Shown here one piece after another: positions 49,073 to 60,912 of a stretch of DNA of 64,000 nt. This stretch comes from Purpureocillium takamizusanense (taxonomy: Eukaryota; Ascomycota; Sordariomycetes; Hypocreales; Ophiocordycipitaceae), in assembly GCF_022605165.1 (NCBI RefSeq), contig NC_063074.1, forward strand, positions 1,515,501 to 1,579,500, in the 5' to 3' direction. Within the stretch, counting starts at the first letter, position 1. Each line of letters opens with the position of its first letter. The notes beneath the pieces were generated by a model that had not been told where the DNA came from, did not search any database, and worked only from the letters and a program-made list of their open reading frames with translations. The position numbers and the translations under genes were made by a program.

Positions 49073-52000
49073 CTAAGACAGCAACTTTTTGACATCGGCC
49101 ATGCGCGTGTCCCTGGTCTTCTTGGACTTCTTGTCCTTTTCCTGAAACGCCTTGCCAACCAGTTCCCGCTTCTCCGACTGAATGGCCAGAACGCGCTCCT
49201 CGACGGTTTCCTCCATAACGAGGCGCCAGACTGTAGTCTCTCGAATTTGGCCCAGCCGATGCACTCGATCAATGGCCTGATCCTCGATCGCGGGCGCCCA
49301 CCCTGTTGTCAAAGTTAGCCGTCGCCCAAGTATGTTGCTCACGGCAGCAAAGTACGCACAGCTGTCTGACAAGACGACGGTGTCTGCCGACACCAGATTC
49401 AGACCGACGCTACAGACTGCCAGACTGGCTAACATTACCCGAGTGTCGGGGTCGTTATCCAGGGCGTCGATTGCGCGGTCGCGTTTGGTTGTGTTCATGC
49501 TCCCGTCAACCCTACAGAATTGAATGTTGGCCGCTTTCAGCTGATTCTGAATGATGTTCAAGAACGACGTCCACTGCGAAAAGATGACAACCTTGGAGCC
49601 GGGATTCTTTAGAGTCGCGCGGACGATTTGAATCATGGCATCCGTCTTTGAACTTTGAGTATCGGTGTCGAAATCCGCGTCACCAGATCCCTCGGGGGCA
49701 GGCTCCAGAAGACAGTCCTCTGTGAGGCCGTTGCGGCACATGGGGCACTTTCCTTGTATCTGGATGGCCTTCGTAATGCAACCCCGACAAAAGACGTGCT
49801 TGCAGTTTGTGATAACCGGGGAGCCCGGGACTTCATAGCAGATGGCGCAGTCTTCTTGGCTTTCAATGTAGAGGCGCAGGGCCTCCTGCAGCAAGGCGCG
49901 GTTCTTGTCAGTGAAGGTGACAACCTCTTCATCCTCGAGAAGCTTCATGAGGTCTTCAATGCGTTCTCTGCAGAGTGACCAATGGTTGCAGCTGGCAGCT
50001 GGGTCAGCAGTGGTCTCGTGTGTGTGATGAGTAGTATAGGGAAGACTCACGCCTGTCTGAGCCGAAGGAGCCGTTCCAAGACATTTTGGAACCGCCCCTT
50101 TTGTCCTGCAGAAGAGTTTTTCTGAAAGTCCTCCAGCGCTCCACGCGCCTCTGATCTGCCGGCCGTTAGCCAGTCGATGCCTTGAAAAGGGAAAGGTCCC
50201 TTACAGCAATGCATTGTATTTTTGCTTCTCTGAAGGGTGGAACGTGATCCGGTGCAGGTACTCCTTCTTGTCTGGCAGCTTGAGATCGACAAACTTCATG
50301 TCCTTTTTGCGCCGCAGGCAGATGTCTTGCACCAGGGCCTGGAGAATGACTTCACCGCTGCGGTCTCCAGCAGCAAGCTTGCGGGTGACGTTGGTATTGA
50401 AGATTTCAGGTTGCTCAATGCCTCCGGTGAGATGCAGAAACTTGACCAGAGAGTGCAAGTCTTTGACCGAGTTGACACTGGATGGAGTTTGTCAGCACCA
50501 TCATACAATTGCTGCCACAACAACTTACATGGGAGTGCCCGTGAGTACCCAGCGTGACTTAGCCTGCAGCTCGCACGCCGCTGCTGCCACCTTGGTCCGG
50601 GCATTGCGAATGGTGTGGCCCTCGTCAAGCACGACGCGCCGCCACTCGACAGATTTGCTCAGTAACACGCGCTCGACCTTGGGATCACGTTCCCGGGCAA
50701 GCCTTCCGTAGCTGGTGATGACAACATCGTACTTCATGAGCTCCGCAGCCTTCGCCTTCCTGTCTCCATGATATATGATGACACTCGGCGCCTTATCTGC
50801 CTGGACGTGTCGTTCGATTTGCTGCTTCCAGTTGCTCATGACGCTCACGGGCGCCACGATGAGCGTCGATCCAGGGCCGCCAGCGAGGATTAAACTGATA
50901 ATCTGCAGCGTCTTACCAAGGCCCATGTCGTCTGCGAGAATGCCTCCGGAGCACAGCGTGGGCGCAGTCCGAGTCACGAATCCCGATGCCAGATTCCAGT
51001 ACATGTCCCGGGTAGTCTTCTTCCAGAGTTGCACCAGTCTTTCAGAGCCTTTTTGAGGAAGTTGTGGATTCTCCTTGGACATCATCCAAGCCAGGCCCTG
51101 ACCATTATCAGCACGCTGCCACGATTGCATCGCTAAGTGTAACTCACCTGCCGTTGGTACGGAAGTAGGGTCGCCTTGAGCTCTGGTGGCTGGGCCGCCA
51201 TTGGCATCTTGGCCAAATGTTCTTCGTCGATGGCAAGAGTCTTGATGGCATCGCCTCCTTGGCGGAATTCGGTAGCGTCGCTGCTCTTCATAAGATCCTC
51301 GAGCGTTACTTCGGCCTGTCCAGCGTCGTTCTGTTCATCACCAACGCCCTGCGTTGAGCTGCCAGCTTTGAGACCCATAGCCAGCCTCTTTGCCTCGGCC
51401 TCCTTCCGGGTCTGGTTCAACTGAGTGGCCTTGACGAGCTTATCTGCCTTGAGTGCCTTCTCAATTCTTGCCCGCGATGCCGGGTCGCTGGGCCCGAAGA
51501 ACAAGACACGTATGGGGCAGTCATATACGCCTTTCTCGCCGATGAGTTGCGCCTCCAGCGTAATGTCACCCGAATCCTGCAAACCGTTGTCAACGAATGA
51601 TCGGAGTCGTGGAATACGGAGGGTGGCATACCACATAAGGAGCAATTTTTTCCACAACTTTTCTGGGCAAGTGCCCAATCTGCTGGTACATTACATTGTC
51701 GACGCGGATCGCATTGCGGTCGTACTAATTCACAATGAGCAGCAGCTCTGGCAGCGGATAATGGACTCGTACCTGATTCTGCGGCTCTCGGCGACATAGG
51801 ACGGTCTCTCCCGGGTTAGCATACCCTGAGTAGTACCGAACTCCAACAATCTTGCCATCTAGACGGCATTAGCGGGCATTGAAGACGCCGTGGCTCGGGC
51901 TTTCGAACCAAAGGACCCGTAGAATTCTGTGGGAGGTCCATCGTCGTCTTGAGTGAGATCCAAAAACTCCAGATCATCATTTCCGGACTGAGAGGGAGGC

Positions 52001-52269
52001 GTGGCCTGTGATGATTGCGACGAATGGGAGGGTCCACGGCTCGAGCCTCGGACTGCAGACAGCGAGCTCTGTGGCGACGAGCCGTAAACGCTGGAACCTC
52101 CAATGCCGGTGGAAGTAAACGACGAGGGACCGTGCGTGGCGCCGGAGCCACGGCGCGATGGGTGGCTCGTGGACAGTGCAGAGCGCTTCGCCTGGCGCCC
52201 GGCCTGGTGATGCTCCTCGGTCAAGTCAATGACACCGTCGCTAGCTCGCTTCTTGGAGGTGCGAGGCAT
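49073..52269 (-). CDS. HIRAN-SNF2-RING helicase of the HLTF/Rad5 type
   Basis: Nine exons: 52269-51909, 51858-51773, 51724-51632, 51576-51148, 51097-50529, 50477-50205, 50155-50051, 49991-49360 and 49302-49073, giving 925 residues. Order of domains: Ser-rich N-terminus; HIRAN domain at about 120-225 (GKIVGVRYYSGYANPGETVL, YDRNAIRVDNVMYQQIGHLP); SNF2 ATPase with Walker A GGILADDMGLGKTLQ and Walker B VVLDEGH; a C3HC4 RING (CAICYEVPGSP, CKHVFCRGCI, CPMCRNGL); and the helicase C domain (VVIFSQWTSFL, SWWAPAIEDQAIDRVHRLGQ). An unspliced copy of the last intron stays in frame, hiding it from simple ORF calls. HLTF/Rad5 proteins remodel stalled forks and poly-ubiquitinate PCNA; which subfamily member this is remains open. 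Confidence 0.95.
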
Positions 52270-53048
52270 GGTGACTGGGGCGCAGATTCGCTGTCTGGTT
52301 TGGTGGCTTGTCGGCCGACGCTCGCGCCAAATGAACCAATGCTTGCCGGGCTAGTGCAGCACGACTGATTCCACGTTGGAACACCGGGTGGGTCGACGAC
52401 GAATTGCAGCGGCAAAAGGGATGTCGAGTGAAACGCGCGAGGCAGCGAGCACCTGTTGGTGTCGACCGTGGCTTGTACGACCCCGGAGGTTGACGAAATA
52501 TTCGAGGCATATGGGCGCCAACCGTAGCACCTTGGTGACGCCTATTTTTGACACCCGACTCTCCTCTTCTCCGAGTCGCGCTTCGTTGGCTCACGCCAAA
52601 GACACGGTATCACGTGACTCGCCAGACGGCTGTCGGTGGAGCGAAGGAGGAGGCCGATTCAGGACTAGCGTCAATCACGCCATCGATGAGCCCTCCCACA
52701 GGCGAGGGATGAGGACAAGACGACATGCCTTCCCCCTTCTCTTCCACTTCAACTTCACTCCTTACACATCTCAGGGCCTTGGACGTCTTGTTTAGACTTG
52801 GGGCTTTCATTTTGTACCCTATTTATCATGACTTCGTTGCCAAAATCCGGCACTTGGCCTCTTTGCCATCGCTTATGCCTGGGCCCCACACTGCCAGCCG
52901 AGAAGCCTCGTCAGGCTCGCCGTACTCGACAACACAAGGAAACGGAATGAAAGGACAAAACTCGCTACAAGATCAAAGGACGAATGCATCAACGCCGATA
53001 CAGCCACCATGGCTCGAGGATACTGGACCGCCTCGACGCCACGCCCTA
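52270..53048. other. intergenic region
   Basis: Upstream of the helicase gene and 3' flank of the cysteine dioxygenase gene, both minus. No gene seen. Confidence 0.55.
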
Positions 53049-53828
53049 CTACTTCAGCAGCCGGCCATACGCTGAGTAGTAGTGGCAGCCCGGGATGTGG
53101 CTGCTCCTGCCCGTCTTCTCGTCGAAGATGTGACATCCCTCTTTGGCCACGTTGGGCGGAGTATACACTGCGAGGTCAAAGTCAGTCAAGGACAAGTGTC
53201 TTTGGTGGCTGGCAGAACCTACGGTGCAACGAGACGGCGAAGTCGCTTCCGTTGTTGGAGATGCGGTGCAGTCCAAGTTCGTCGGCCATGTAAGCCACGG
53301 CGTTTTCTGTATATGTCTTCTCCGAGATGACCTTCATGGGGCCTGCGGGCTCGCCTTCCTCCGGGAAGGCGTAGCGAGTCTCGGTCAGGCCACCACGCAG
53401 AATTTTCATGAGGCAGTGGGCGTTGCCGTGGTCATGGATCGGGCTACCCTTGCCTGGAGACCATACGAGGACGAGCTGCGATCATGATCGTTAGTCGCGG
53501 ACATGTTTACCCATGAACGAGTCACCCCTGGGCATCGGGCACATACCAGGTTGCTCTTGCCGTTGCCCTCGTCGACGAGGTTACGAGTGTAGCCCCTGCT
53601 GGCGTCGCCAAAGGCATACCGGGACCACTCGGCAGGCTGGCTATCATAGTTGGTCATGAGGCGTGTGAGGAACTCGACGTTGACGTCGTCCGACGTCAGA
53701 CCCGACGAGGGGCCAAGGGCCTCCTTCAGCGCCAGGACCAAGTCGTCGAAGCGGTTGGCGAGAGGGGCACGCTTGACGTCCTTGGCGGCGGAGGTCACGG
53801 GGATGGATGGGATCAGGTCGATGGCCAT
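53049..53828 (-). CDS. CDO1: cysteine dioxygenase
   Basis: Three exons: 53828-53547, 53475-53223 and 53167-53049, giving 217 residues. The cupin metal site is complete: His-x-His in [16 protein letters not shown] and the third His in ELGLHRISN. The Cys of HDHGNAHC is at the position that forms the Cys-Tyr cross-link in eukaryotic CDO, and a partner Tyr follows near the C-terminus ([16 protein letters not shown]). The enzyme adds O2 to L-cysteine to make cysteine sulfinate, the entry to sulfite and taurine. The gene lies head-to-head with the sulfite pump SSU1 (2.4 kb between start codons). In dermatophytes CDO and SSU1 work together in cysteine tolerance and sulfite secretion on keratin. Confidence 0.96.
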
Positions 53829-56224
53829 GTTGGAGGCTTGCTTGCTATGATGGATGATGTCAAGGTCTGCTACTTGGTATGACTTGACACGATGATGGGT
53901 GTTTGGTTGAAGAGGGGTTATATGGATTGACGACAGGAACTCGGAACAAAAGGACAGCACACCGACAGTCCGATTGTCGCCGCGGCGGGGGCCTCCTGCG
54001 TTGACCCTTGGGCTGTGCCTCGCCAGTCAGGTGAACACGGGGGAAACCTCGGGTGGCCGACAAAGCGCAGCGGGTGCCGGGCTCCGGTGGGGTCGAGGAA
54101 CAGGTTTTGGCCTTTGTGCCAATTGTTTCCGTCGGAATGCGATGCGAGAGTTATGGCGAGAGAAGCCGCACTGGATGCGAAGGTTTCGGACGCTATGGTT
54201 GGCGGAGTGGGCTGTGAAAACTGGGTCGCCCTGAACCATGAGTCCACTCCTGACTAAGAAAGGTACGTCTACGTTCTGTCTACTTGGCCTTGCCTTGTGC
54301 GTACTGGCGGGGCGTCTTCCGGCCGTGGTCGCCGTATGAGGAACAGGACGGCGATTCCCGAAAGGTTGCTCGCGCTTGTACAGTGACAGGGCCGCTACAT
54401 GCGCTTCTCGGACCACGTGGGCTCAGAGCGGCAAACACCACATTCAGTCAACAGAATCACCACGAAAAATTTGGTAGAAAAATTGTAAAAATAAAGATAA
54501 ACAAAAAATATCGCACATGTTTCGTCAGCTGCTCCTATGTGCTCTCACACCCGGAGCCTTTTTCCAGGTCCTCCGCCCCGCAAGGGTCCGGGACGCCGGC
54601 CGGAGGCCAGCTCGCCATGGCAAGGGACTGTGCCTATGCTCGCTGTGCGACGCCCGATTGGGATTGCCGAAAAAGAAAGAGAAAGGAGGACTGGGTCTTC
54701 GCAAAATGGGGCCTCGTTCGGAAGTCGGCGGGCGACCAGGTAGGAAAAGGGGCGGGAAGGGGGGGGGGCCTGCTCGCTCCAGGCCGGTTCGTCGCCTGCC
54801 TGCCTGCCCGACTGCCGTGCCGGGGACGCACAGCGGCCCCGGCCGGGGGGCAGGAAGGGCGGGGGGGGGGGGCGGCGCGTTGGCGGTCTCGAACAAACAG
54901 CACTTTTGCACTTTGCACACGGCACTTCCATGATGTTTGTAATCGCAATGAACAGTACAGTACCGGCACTTTGTCATCGCCGTGCAGTGACCCCCGTACA
55001 ATGCATGCAAAATGCATGCCTGCTTGCAAATCCAAAGCGGGCGAGGGGAGGGGGGGGGGGTTTGGTTGCAAAAGAGAGGAAGGGGGGGGGGGAACAGCCG
55101 AAACGCCCGACGCAGCAGCCAGCCACCGATTGCTGTCCCTTCCCTTCCTTGCCCATCGGTAGGTATGTGCTGTATGTAGTATGCGCAAAAGTACGCTTAT
55201 AATTAGAGGAGGGGGAGGGAAGCGGTGGTGCATCGTGGGCGGCACAGCAGCGCAAGTGTGCTGCGCGCGGGGGGGGACGGGACGGACGGACGGACGCCGG
55301 GGGGGATGGATGGCGCGCATCACGGGCAGGTCGCTAGGTAGTTACAGAATAGGGAAGTGAGGCCGGACCAGTGAAGAAGAGAAGAGCCGGTCCAAGAAGT
55401 GGTACGAAATAGGATAGAGCCGTGGTACGAGTATGGTATACAGTACCACAAGACAGAATGGATGACAAAAGGAGACGGCAATGATGTTTTCCGAGGGGGG
55501 CAAGGACGGACAAAAGAGGAAAGGTCATCTGGTTCTCCCCCGGCGTGCCCCTCGTCCTTGTCATCATCGTGTTCCCCCCGTCGCTCGTCGTCGGTCATCG
55601 TCGTCGTCGTCGCAGAATATGCCGTTCGATGACTGAACTGAACTGAATAAGGTACCAAGGTAACTTACTGCTGGTGCCGGCGGCGCATGGGGCGACAAGA
55701 CGCCCGTTCATCGGCGCTGCGGGCTCCACCTCTCCGACGCCGCCCGCCGCCCGCGAACATACCGAGCCAACCAACTTAATAAAGTGGTTTTTTCCCCCAT
55801 CAACTACAACTAGTTAGTCATTTCGTAGCAGCAGTACGTACAGTATATGTATTCATCGCCATCGTTGGGCCATTTTTTTCTTCTTTACCTGCCCGACTCG
55901 CCACGTCCGATCCATCTCGGGCTCCCCTTTCCTGACTCTTTTTGATGTTTGTTGTACATCGATCTCCCTATATCTTTTCTTGTTGCAGGATCTGTGTGCT
56001 ACGACACGACATTGGGGGTGGGCATTGATTGACTTCCCTCTCTATCTCCCGATCGTGCAGATTATTACCCCAGACTTGGGATCGAAACCCTGTCAACGAG
56101 GTTGCAACAAACCCTCATTCGAAGCCCCCACGGCTAATGCCCCTCTCCTCCCCTCCCCTCCCCTCGCTGTCCTCCTTGTGAAAAGTAGCAGTAAGAGACA
56201 AGAGGGCCGACCCCAATTGACATC
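53829..56224. other. shared upstream region of CDO1 and SSU1, G-run rich
   Basis: 2.4 kb between divergent start codons. A CATATAAC TATA-like element on the minus strand lies about 85 bp before the CDO1 start. The central part carries five G homopolymer runs. A KpnI-type palindrome occurs at about 55649-55662 and CT-rich leader DNA (56141-56166) precedes SSU1. No supported gene; large frames at 54284-55323 translate simple sequence. Confidence 0.5.
54759..55304. repeat. cluster of long G homopolymer runs
   Basis: Runs of 8-12 G on the plus strand at about 54759-54768, 54861-54872, 55050-55060, 55082-55092 and 55269-55276, with shorter runs between. The minus strand is correspondingly C-rich. 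The density is much higher than elsewhere in the window. Confidence 0.85.
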
Positions 56225-58073
56225 ATGGCCTTGGCGACGACCACCACCATCACGGCCGACGCCGCCGCCGCCTCCACCGCCAAGGAGTGCTCCGGCCCCC
56301 CGAATCCACAGCCGCCGCCTCCGCTGCAGTGCCTGTCCGAGACCGAGACCGAGTCCCAGACCCAGTCACAGTCGGGGATGCCATCACCATGCCTGGGGGA
56401 GCGCATGCCGTGCGGGAGACTCAAGACAAAGCACGACGCGGGCTGGCGGCACGTCGTCCGCAACTTTACGCCCTCGTGAGTTTTTGTTTTCCTCTTCGGC
56501 TCCGCCAACTCATCTTCGTCTTCATCTTTGTCTCCTTTCTTCATGGTCCATCACACTCGGAGCCCTTTTCTCTAACCCCCCAGCGTGTGGTCTCTCAGCT
56601 GGGTTTTCTTTCCTTGTACCATAAAGAAGAAGGTGTCTTGTCTGTTTGCTGACCCATGGAATCAGATGGTTCGCCGTCAACATGGGCACGGGCATCGTCT
56701 CGGTGCTGCTGCACAACCTGCCCTGGAACGGCGCCTGGCTGCAGTACGTCTCGTACGTCTTCTTCGCCGCCAACGTCGGCCTCTTCGTCGTCTTCCTCGC
56801 CATCTCGCTGCTGCGGTACACGCTGTACCCCGAGATTTGGCGGGCCATGATCTCGCACCCGGGCCAGTCGCTGTTTCTCGGCTGCTTTCCTATGGGCTTT
56901 GCCAGTAAGCATGCTTGCTCTCTCGTTCGCCTTGGATTCCCTCTTCATCACGTCCCTTTGCTCTTTTCCTCTCTCCCTCGGATCGTCCGTTGCCAGTCGA
57001 TTGTAGAGAAATCAGCAGAGGGGGACCGTTCACCCGTGACTGACTTGTCGTTCCTGCCAAAACAGCCATCATCAACATGATGATCTTCTGCTGCAGGCCA
57101 TGGGGTGACTGGGTCGTCCACCTCGCCTGGGCCTTTTGGTGGATCGACGCCCTCCTCTCCATGGCCACGTGCATCACCATGCCCTTCATCGTCATGCACC
57201 GCCACAAGCCCGGCCTGCACAACACCACGGCCGCCCTGCTGCTCCCCATCGTGCCCACCGTCGTCGCCGCCGCCACGGGCGGCATCGTCGCCGAGGCCCT
57301 GCCCGACCCGTCCCACGCGCTCGCCACCCTCGTCGCCTGCTACGTCCTCTGGGGCATCGGCCAGACCCTCTCCGGCTGCGTCCTCGCCCTCTACTTCCAC
57401 CGCCTCACCGTCCACTCCCTGCCCCCGCGCGAGGTCATCGTCTCCGTCTTCCTCCCCATCGGGCCCCTCGGCCAGGGCGGCTTCGGCATCCAGCAGCTCG
57501 GCAAGGTCGCCCTCGCCGTCCTGCCCCAGACGGCCGTCTTCCGCGGCGTCGGCGCCGACGTCGACGTCGCCCGCGCCGCCGAGATCCTCTACGTCCTCGG
57601 CGTCTTCCTCGGCCTCGTCATGTGGGGGTTCGCCCTCGTCTGGACCAGCTTCGCCTTCATCAGCATCGCCACCATAAAAGACTTTCCCTTCAACATGGGC
57701 TGGTGGGGGTTCACCTTTCCGCTCGGCGTCTGGGCCACGTGCACCAGCTTGCTGGCCGTCAATCTCGACAGCGACTTTTTCAAAGTCTCCACCATGGTGA
57801 GTACGCACAGAGAATCAAGGCTCCTTGCCCCCCCCCCCCCCGGTTGTCGACCCTGCGGCGATGGTCTAGTGTAGTGTGCGAGTAAATAGCGAGCGGATGC
57901 TGACTGGCCATCTTCCGCGACGCTAGATCATATCCCTCGCCGTCGTCGCCCTATGGTTCATGGTCGCCGCCCGGACCCTGCATCTCGTCGTCACGGGCGA
58001 CATGTTCTTCGCCCCGTGCTTGCAGGACATTCGCGAGAAGGAACAGGCCGCAGGCGGCGACAGGAGGGTATGA
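56225..58073 (+). CDS. SSU1: sulfite efflux pump SSU1 (TDT/SLAC1 family)
   Basis: Four exons: 56225-56475, 56666-56904, 57066-57796 and 57927-58073, giving 455 residues. About ten membrane helices follow a soluble N-terminus of 70 residues. Conserved Ssu1 text includes HVVRNFTPSWFAVNMGTGIV (first helix, built by splicing), FFAANVGLFVVFLAISLLRY, YPEIWRAMISHPGQSLFLG, FPMGFATIINM, GWWGFTFPLGVWATC and LGQGGFGIQQLGKVA. The family exports sulfite across the plasma membrane and belongs to the tellurite-resistance/dicarboxylate transporter (TDT) superfamily. The neighbour CDO1 generates the precursor of sulfite, supporting the assignment. The start is the first ATG in frame, after a CT-rich leader. 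Confidence 0.95.
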
Positions 58074-58821
58074 GCAGCCGCACCCAGACGCAGACGCGCG
58101 CGGCTTTGTTTTACATGCATCATCATCGCCCGAGCTGAATCGGACGCGCAAAGTGAGGGAGGCCTAACATCATATCGTAGTCAGCGGCAAATTGACCACT
58201 GCAGAGGAGATGGGTATCGAGGAGAAAAAAAAGTTGTGAGCGTTACAGGCGTGTACGGACGGTAATTATACCGATGCAACTCGAGGCATTTACACAAGGG
58301 CACCGGGTTCTTCTTATCTGACAGACACTTTAGTACTAGGTAGTACCTGCCTAAATAAGTACCCAAGTAATTATCTTACGATAAGGTAGTGGTAGTCGAT
58401 CAAAATGCTCATGTTCTTCCTTGTACCGGTACTGCCTACCGCCTTGGATAAGCGACTTGGCGTGACGCAATGCCATTCCAGACTCAGTCGTCTACCTGCG
58501 TCGCCCCTACCACTGCATCTACGCGATGCATCATCATCCATGCAGCCTCCACCTTGATGGGGCAGGCTATCGTCGGCTTGAATTCGTCACGGTCACACCC
58601 TCAAACCTCCTCCGACAGGCGTACTGGTGCCGCTTTTGGCAAGGGTTTTTGTTTCTTCTTCTAATTTCTTGCTGTACGTACTTTTTTTTTCCTCTGCGTG
58701 TTTGAGAGTTCTGTGGGGCACTGGCCCGTATCCGCCCACTCCCGTCGCGTGCTCATGCTCCGTGATGCCTCGTGATAAAGCGACTACGTACCTCGCCCAA
58801 ATCATACCAACAAAAGGGCTT
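58074..58821. other. intergenic region between convergent SSU1 and NCA2
   Basis: 3' flanks of both genes. AGGTAGTACCTGCC-type palindromic sequence at 58337-58351 and a T-rich run at 58683-58690. No gene seen. Confidence 0.5.
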
Positions 58822-60912
58822 CTACTTGAGCCACCTGGCATACGCCCAGCGGATTCTGTCGAGCGCCCTGGCCTGCACCTGTATGCCCTTGATGTTGGCT
58901 AAATCGTCAAGGTCTTCTAGGAATTCCTTGCGAACGTCGCGTGGCATGAGCTTGCCTCCCAGATCACGCAGCACGTGCACCTCGCACAGCAGCAGGCCGT
59001 GGTCCTTGTAGGAGAGGACGTTGTTCTCCATCGGCCTCGCCTCCGAGAGGATACGGTCGATGTTGCGGAGAACGCGGACGACTCGCCCGGCCTTTCGCTC
59101 CTGTCGGTGCCAAGAACGACCGCCGAGCACACCACGCAGATACTGCATGACGCCGATCGAGACTAGGATCCCCGGTGTCAGTCCCACGAAGCCAAACACG
59201 AGCTCCTGGCTCTTCAGCAGCGAGTCGATGCCCGTCATGGCTACCTCCAGGTCCACCTTGGTCTTCTGCACCTGAATGAGCAGAGACCGAACGAGGTCGC
59301 CGCGGACAGCCCCCATAAACGGGCTCTTCAAGTCCTTTTCGTATGCCCGGAGCACGGGTGTCACGTCCCCTTCGGCCACCTTGCTGCGGATTTCGGCGAT
59401 CTGAGCGTCCGACAGCGACGAGGCCTCCGCGGCAAAGTGAGGCTTGTCCACGGCGAAATCCACTACCATGCGCTCCAAGCTCTCGCGATCCGCCTTCAGA
59501 CTGTCTCTGCTCATGATAGCAATCTCGCTTGTTTCATCATGTCGAATCGTCTTAATCACCTTTGCCAAGGGCTGGACGACCCAGTTGAACCAAAAGTCTC
59601 GGACCGTCTGGCCGAACCCCGTGATCCAGTCGATGATGTCCGCCTTGCGATTCACGAGGATCCGAAGCATAGTTGTGGAGGACAGCAAGCCAACAACAGC
59701 CGGCAGCCAGTAGCGGACAATGCGAGACGGGCGCCCGTTTGCCTGCGCCAGCGATTGCATGGCGTTGAAGTGTTCCGGCAAGGTCCTGTTCATGATACGC
59801 AGCAGGCGGCGGGCCAACACGGCCGGTCGGTCTGGCGTGATGTTGTCTTCGAGATGAACCGACAACTCCGGGTCTTCCTCGACGCCGGCAAAGACTTTAT
59901 CTTCAAAGTCGTCAATGTTGACATCCAGAGTGCACACCTCTTTGAGAACCACGTCCATGAGCGCCACGCTGCGCTCGACCACGCCCTTGAGGTCCTGGTG
60001 GTCGTGCACTTCGGCCTTTTCGTCGTCGTGACCGAGCTGGAGGCCCTCGTCGATCAGCACGCCAAGGCCACTTGCTGTAATCTCCCTGAGCTTCTTCAAT
60101 TGGGCCTGCTTGCGCCGTGCTTCGGCCCGGCAGAGGGCGAGCGGAGACAGGACTTTGCGTTGGATGTTGGCAAAAGAACGCTCCCGAATCGTGTCGCGAA
60201 CGATGCCGTAGAACTGCTTCCACTGCTGCGACATGCCCGATGCTGTAGAGTCGACGATATCGGCTGGCGCATCTCGCACAGACATGGAGCGCATGCGCGT
60301 CCTACTCGAGACGTAAACATCTTGCGTCCATGCCCACAGGCGCAGCGGTGACGTCTGCACAGTATAGAGGCTGCTGTAGGTATAGGAATTGAGGACCTCG
60401 GACCAGTACCAGATGTCGTCGCTTAACGGCGTGATGCGGTCCAAGAGGTTGTTGAGGATGGCGCCGTACACCTGGATCGTGGCCTTTGTGACCAACAGCC
60501 ATTCGATCTCGTTTTCGTATGCGCTCTTTGACACTGTATAGCCAGCGCTCGCGGCGTCCGACTCCCCCTGCCGTGATCTGGCGGATGGGATGCCGGACTG
60601 GATGAGAAGGGTCCGTACTCGGCTTGCGGGAAGAAGCGGCTGCGAGGACGAGGTCGTGCTCAGGGACTGAACGATACGGAGCAGCTGATCCAGCCTCGAA
60701 GCAGCAGCGGCGTCGGCCACGGCAAAGCCGTGCTCCTCGGCCTCGGAAGCTCCGTCATCGGACGAGCCTTCGGAGAGGACGGGTAGGCGATCGAGGTACG
60801 CATCAAGACGCCGCACCTGACTGCAAGGAGGAGCAAGAAGCTGTCAGCAGGCACGGGAACGAAGAGGCCGAGAAGGGCAGCCTAGGGCCACTTACTCGGA
60901 GACGAGCGTCAT
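58822..60912 (-). CDS. NCA2: NCA2, mitochondrial protein for ATP synthase expression
   Basis: Two exons: a 17-nt first exon 60912-60896 and 60820-58822, giving 671 residues and the start MTLVSDQVRRLDAYLDRLP. Family features include ENEIEWLLVTKATIQVYGAI, YWSEVLNSYTYSSLYTVQTS, PSRIVRYWLPAVVGLLSSTT, WITGFGQTVRDFWFNWVVQP and the C-terminal LTPGILVSIGVMQYLRGVLG. Two hydrophobic segments fit membrane helices of the inner or outer mitochondrial membrane. In yeast Nca2 helps regulate the mitochondrial ATP6-ATP8 mRNA. Without the 17-nt exon the apparent frame would start at a non-ATG codon. Confidence 0.94.

Noticed and set aside
49302..49360. Continuous frame through the last helicase intron
   Set aside because: The in-frame segment interrupts the conserved SDSWWAPAIEDQAIDRVHRLG block; GTGCGT and CAACAG borders show it is an intron.
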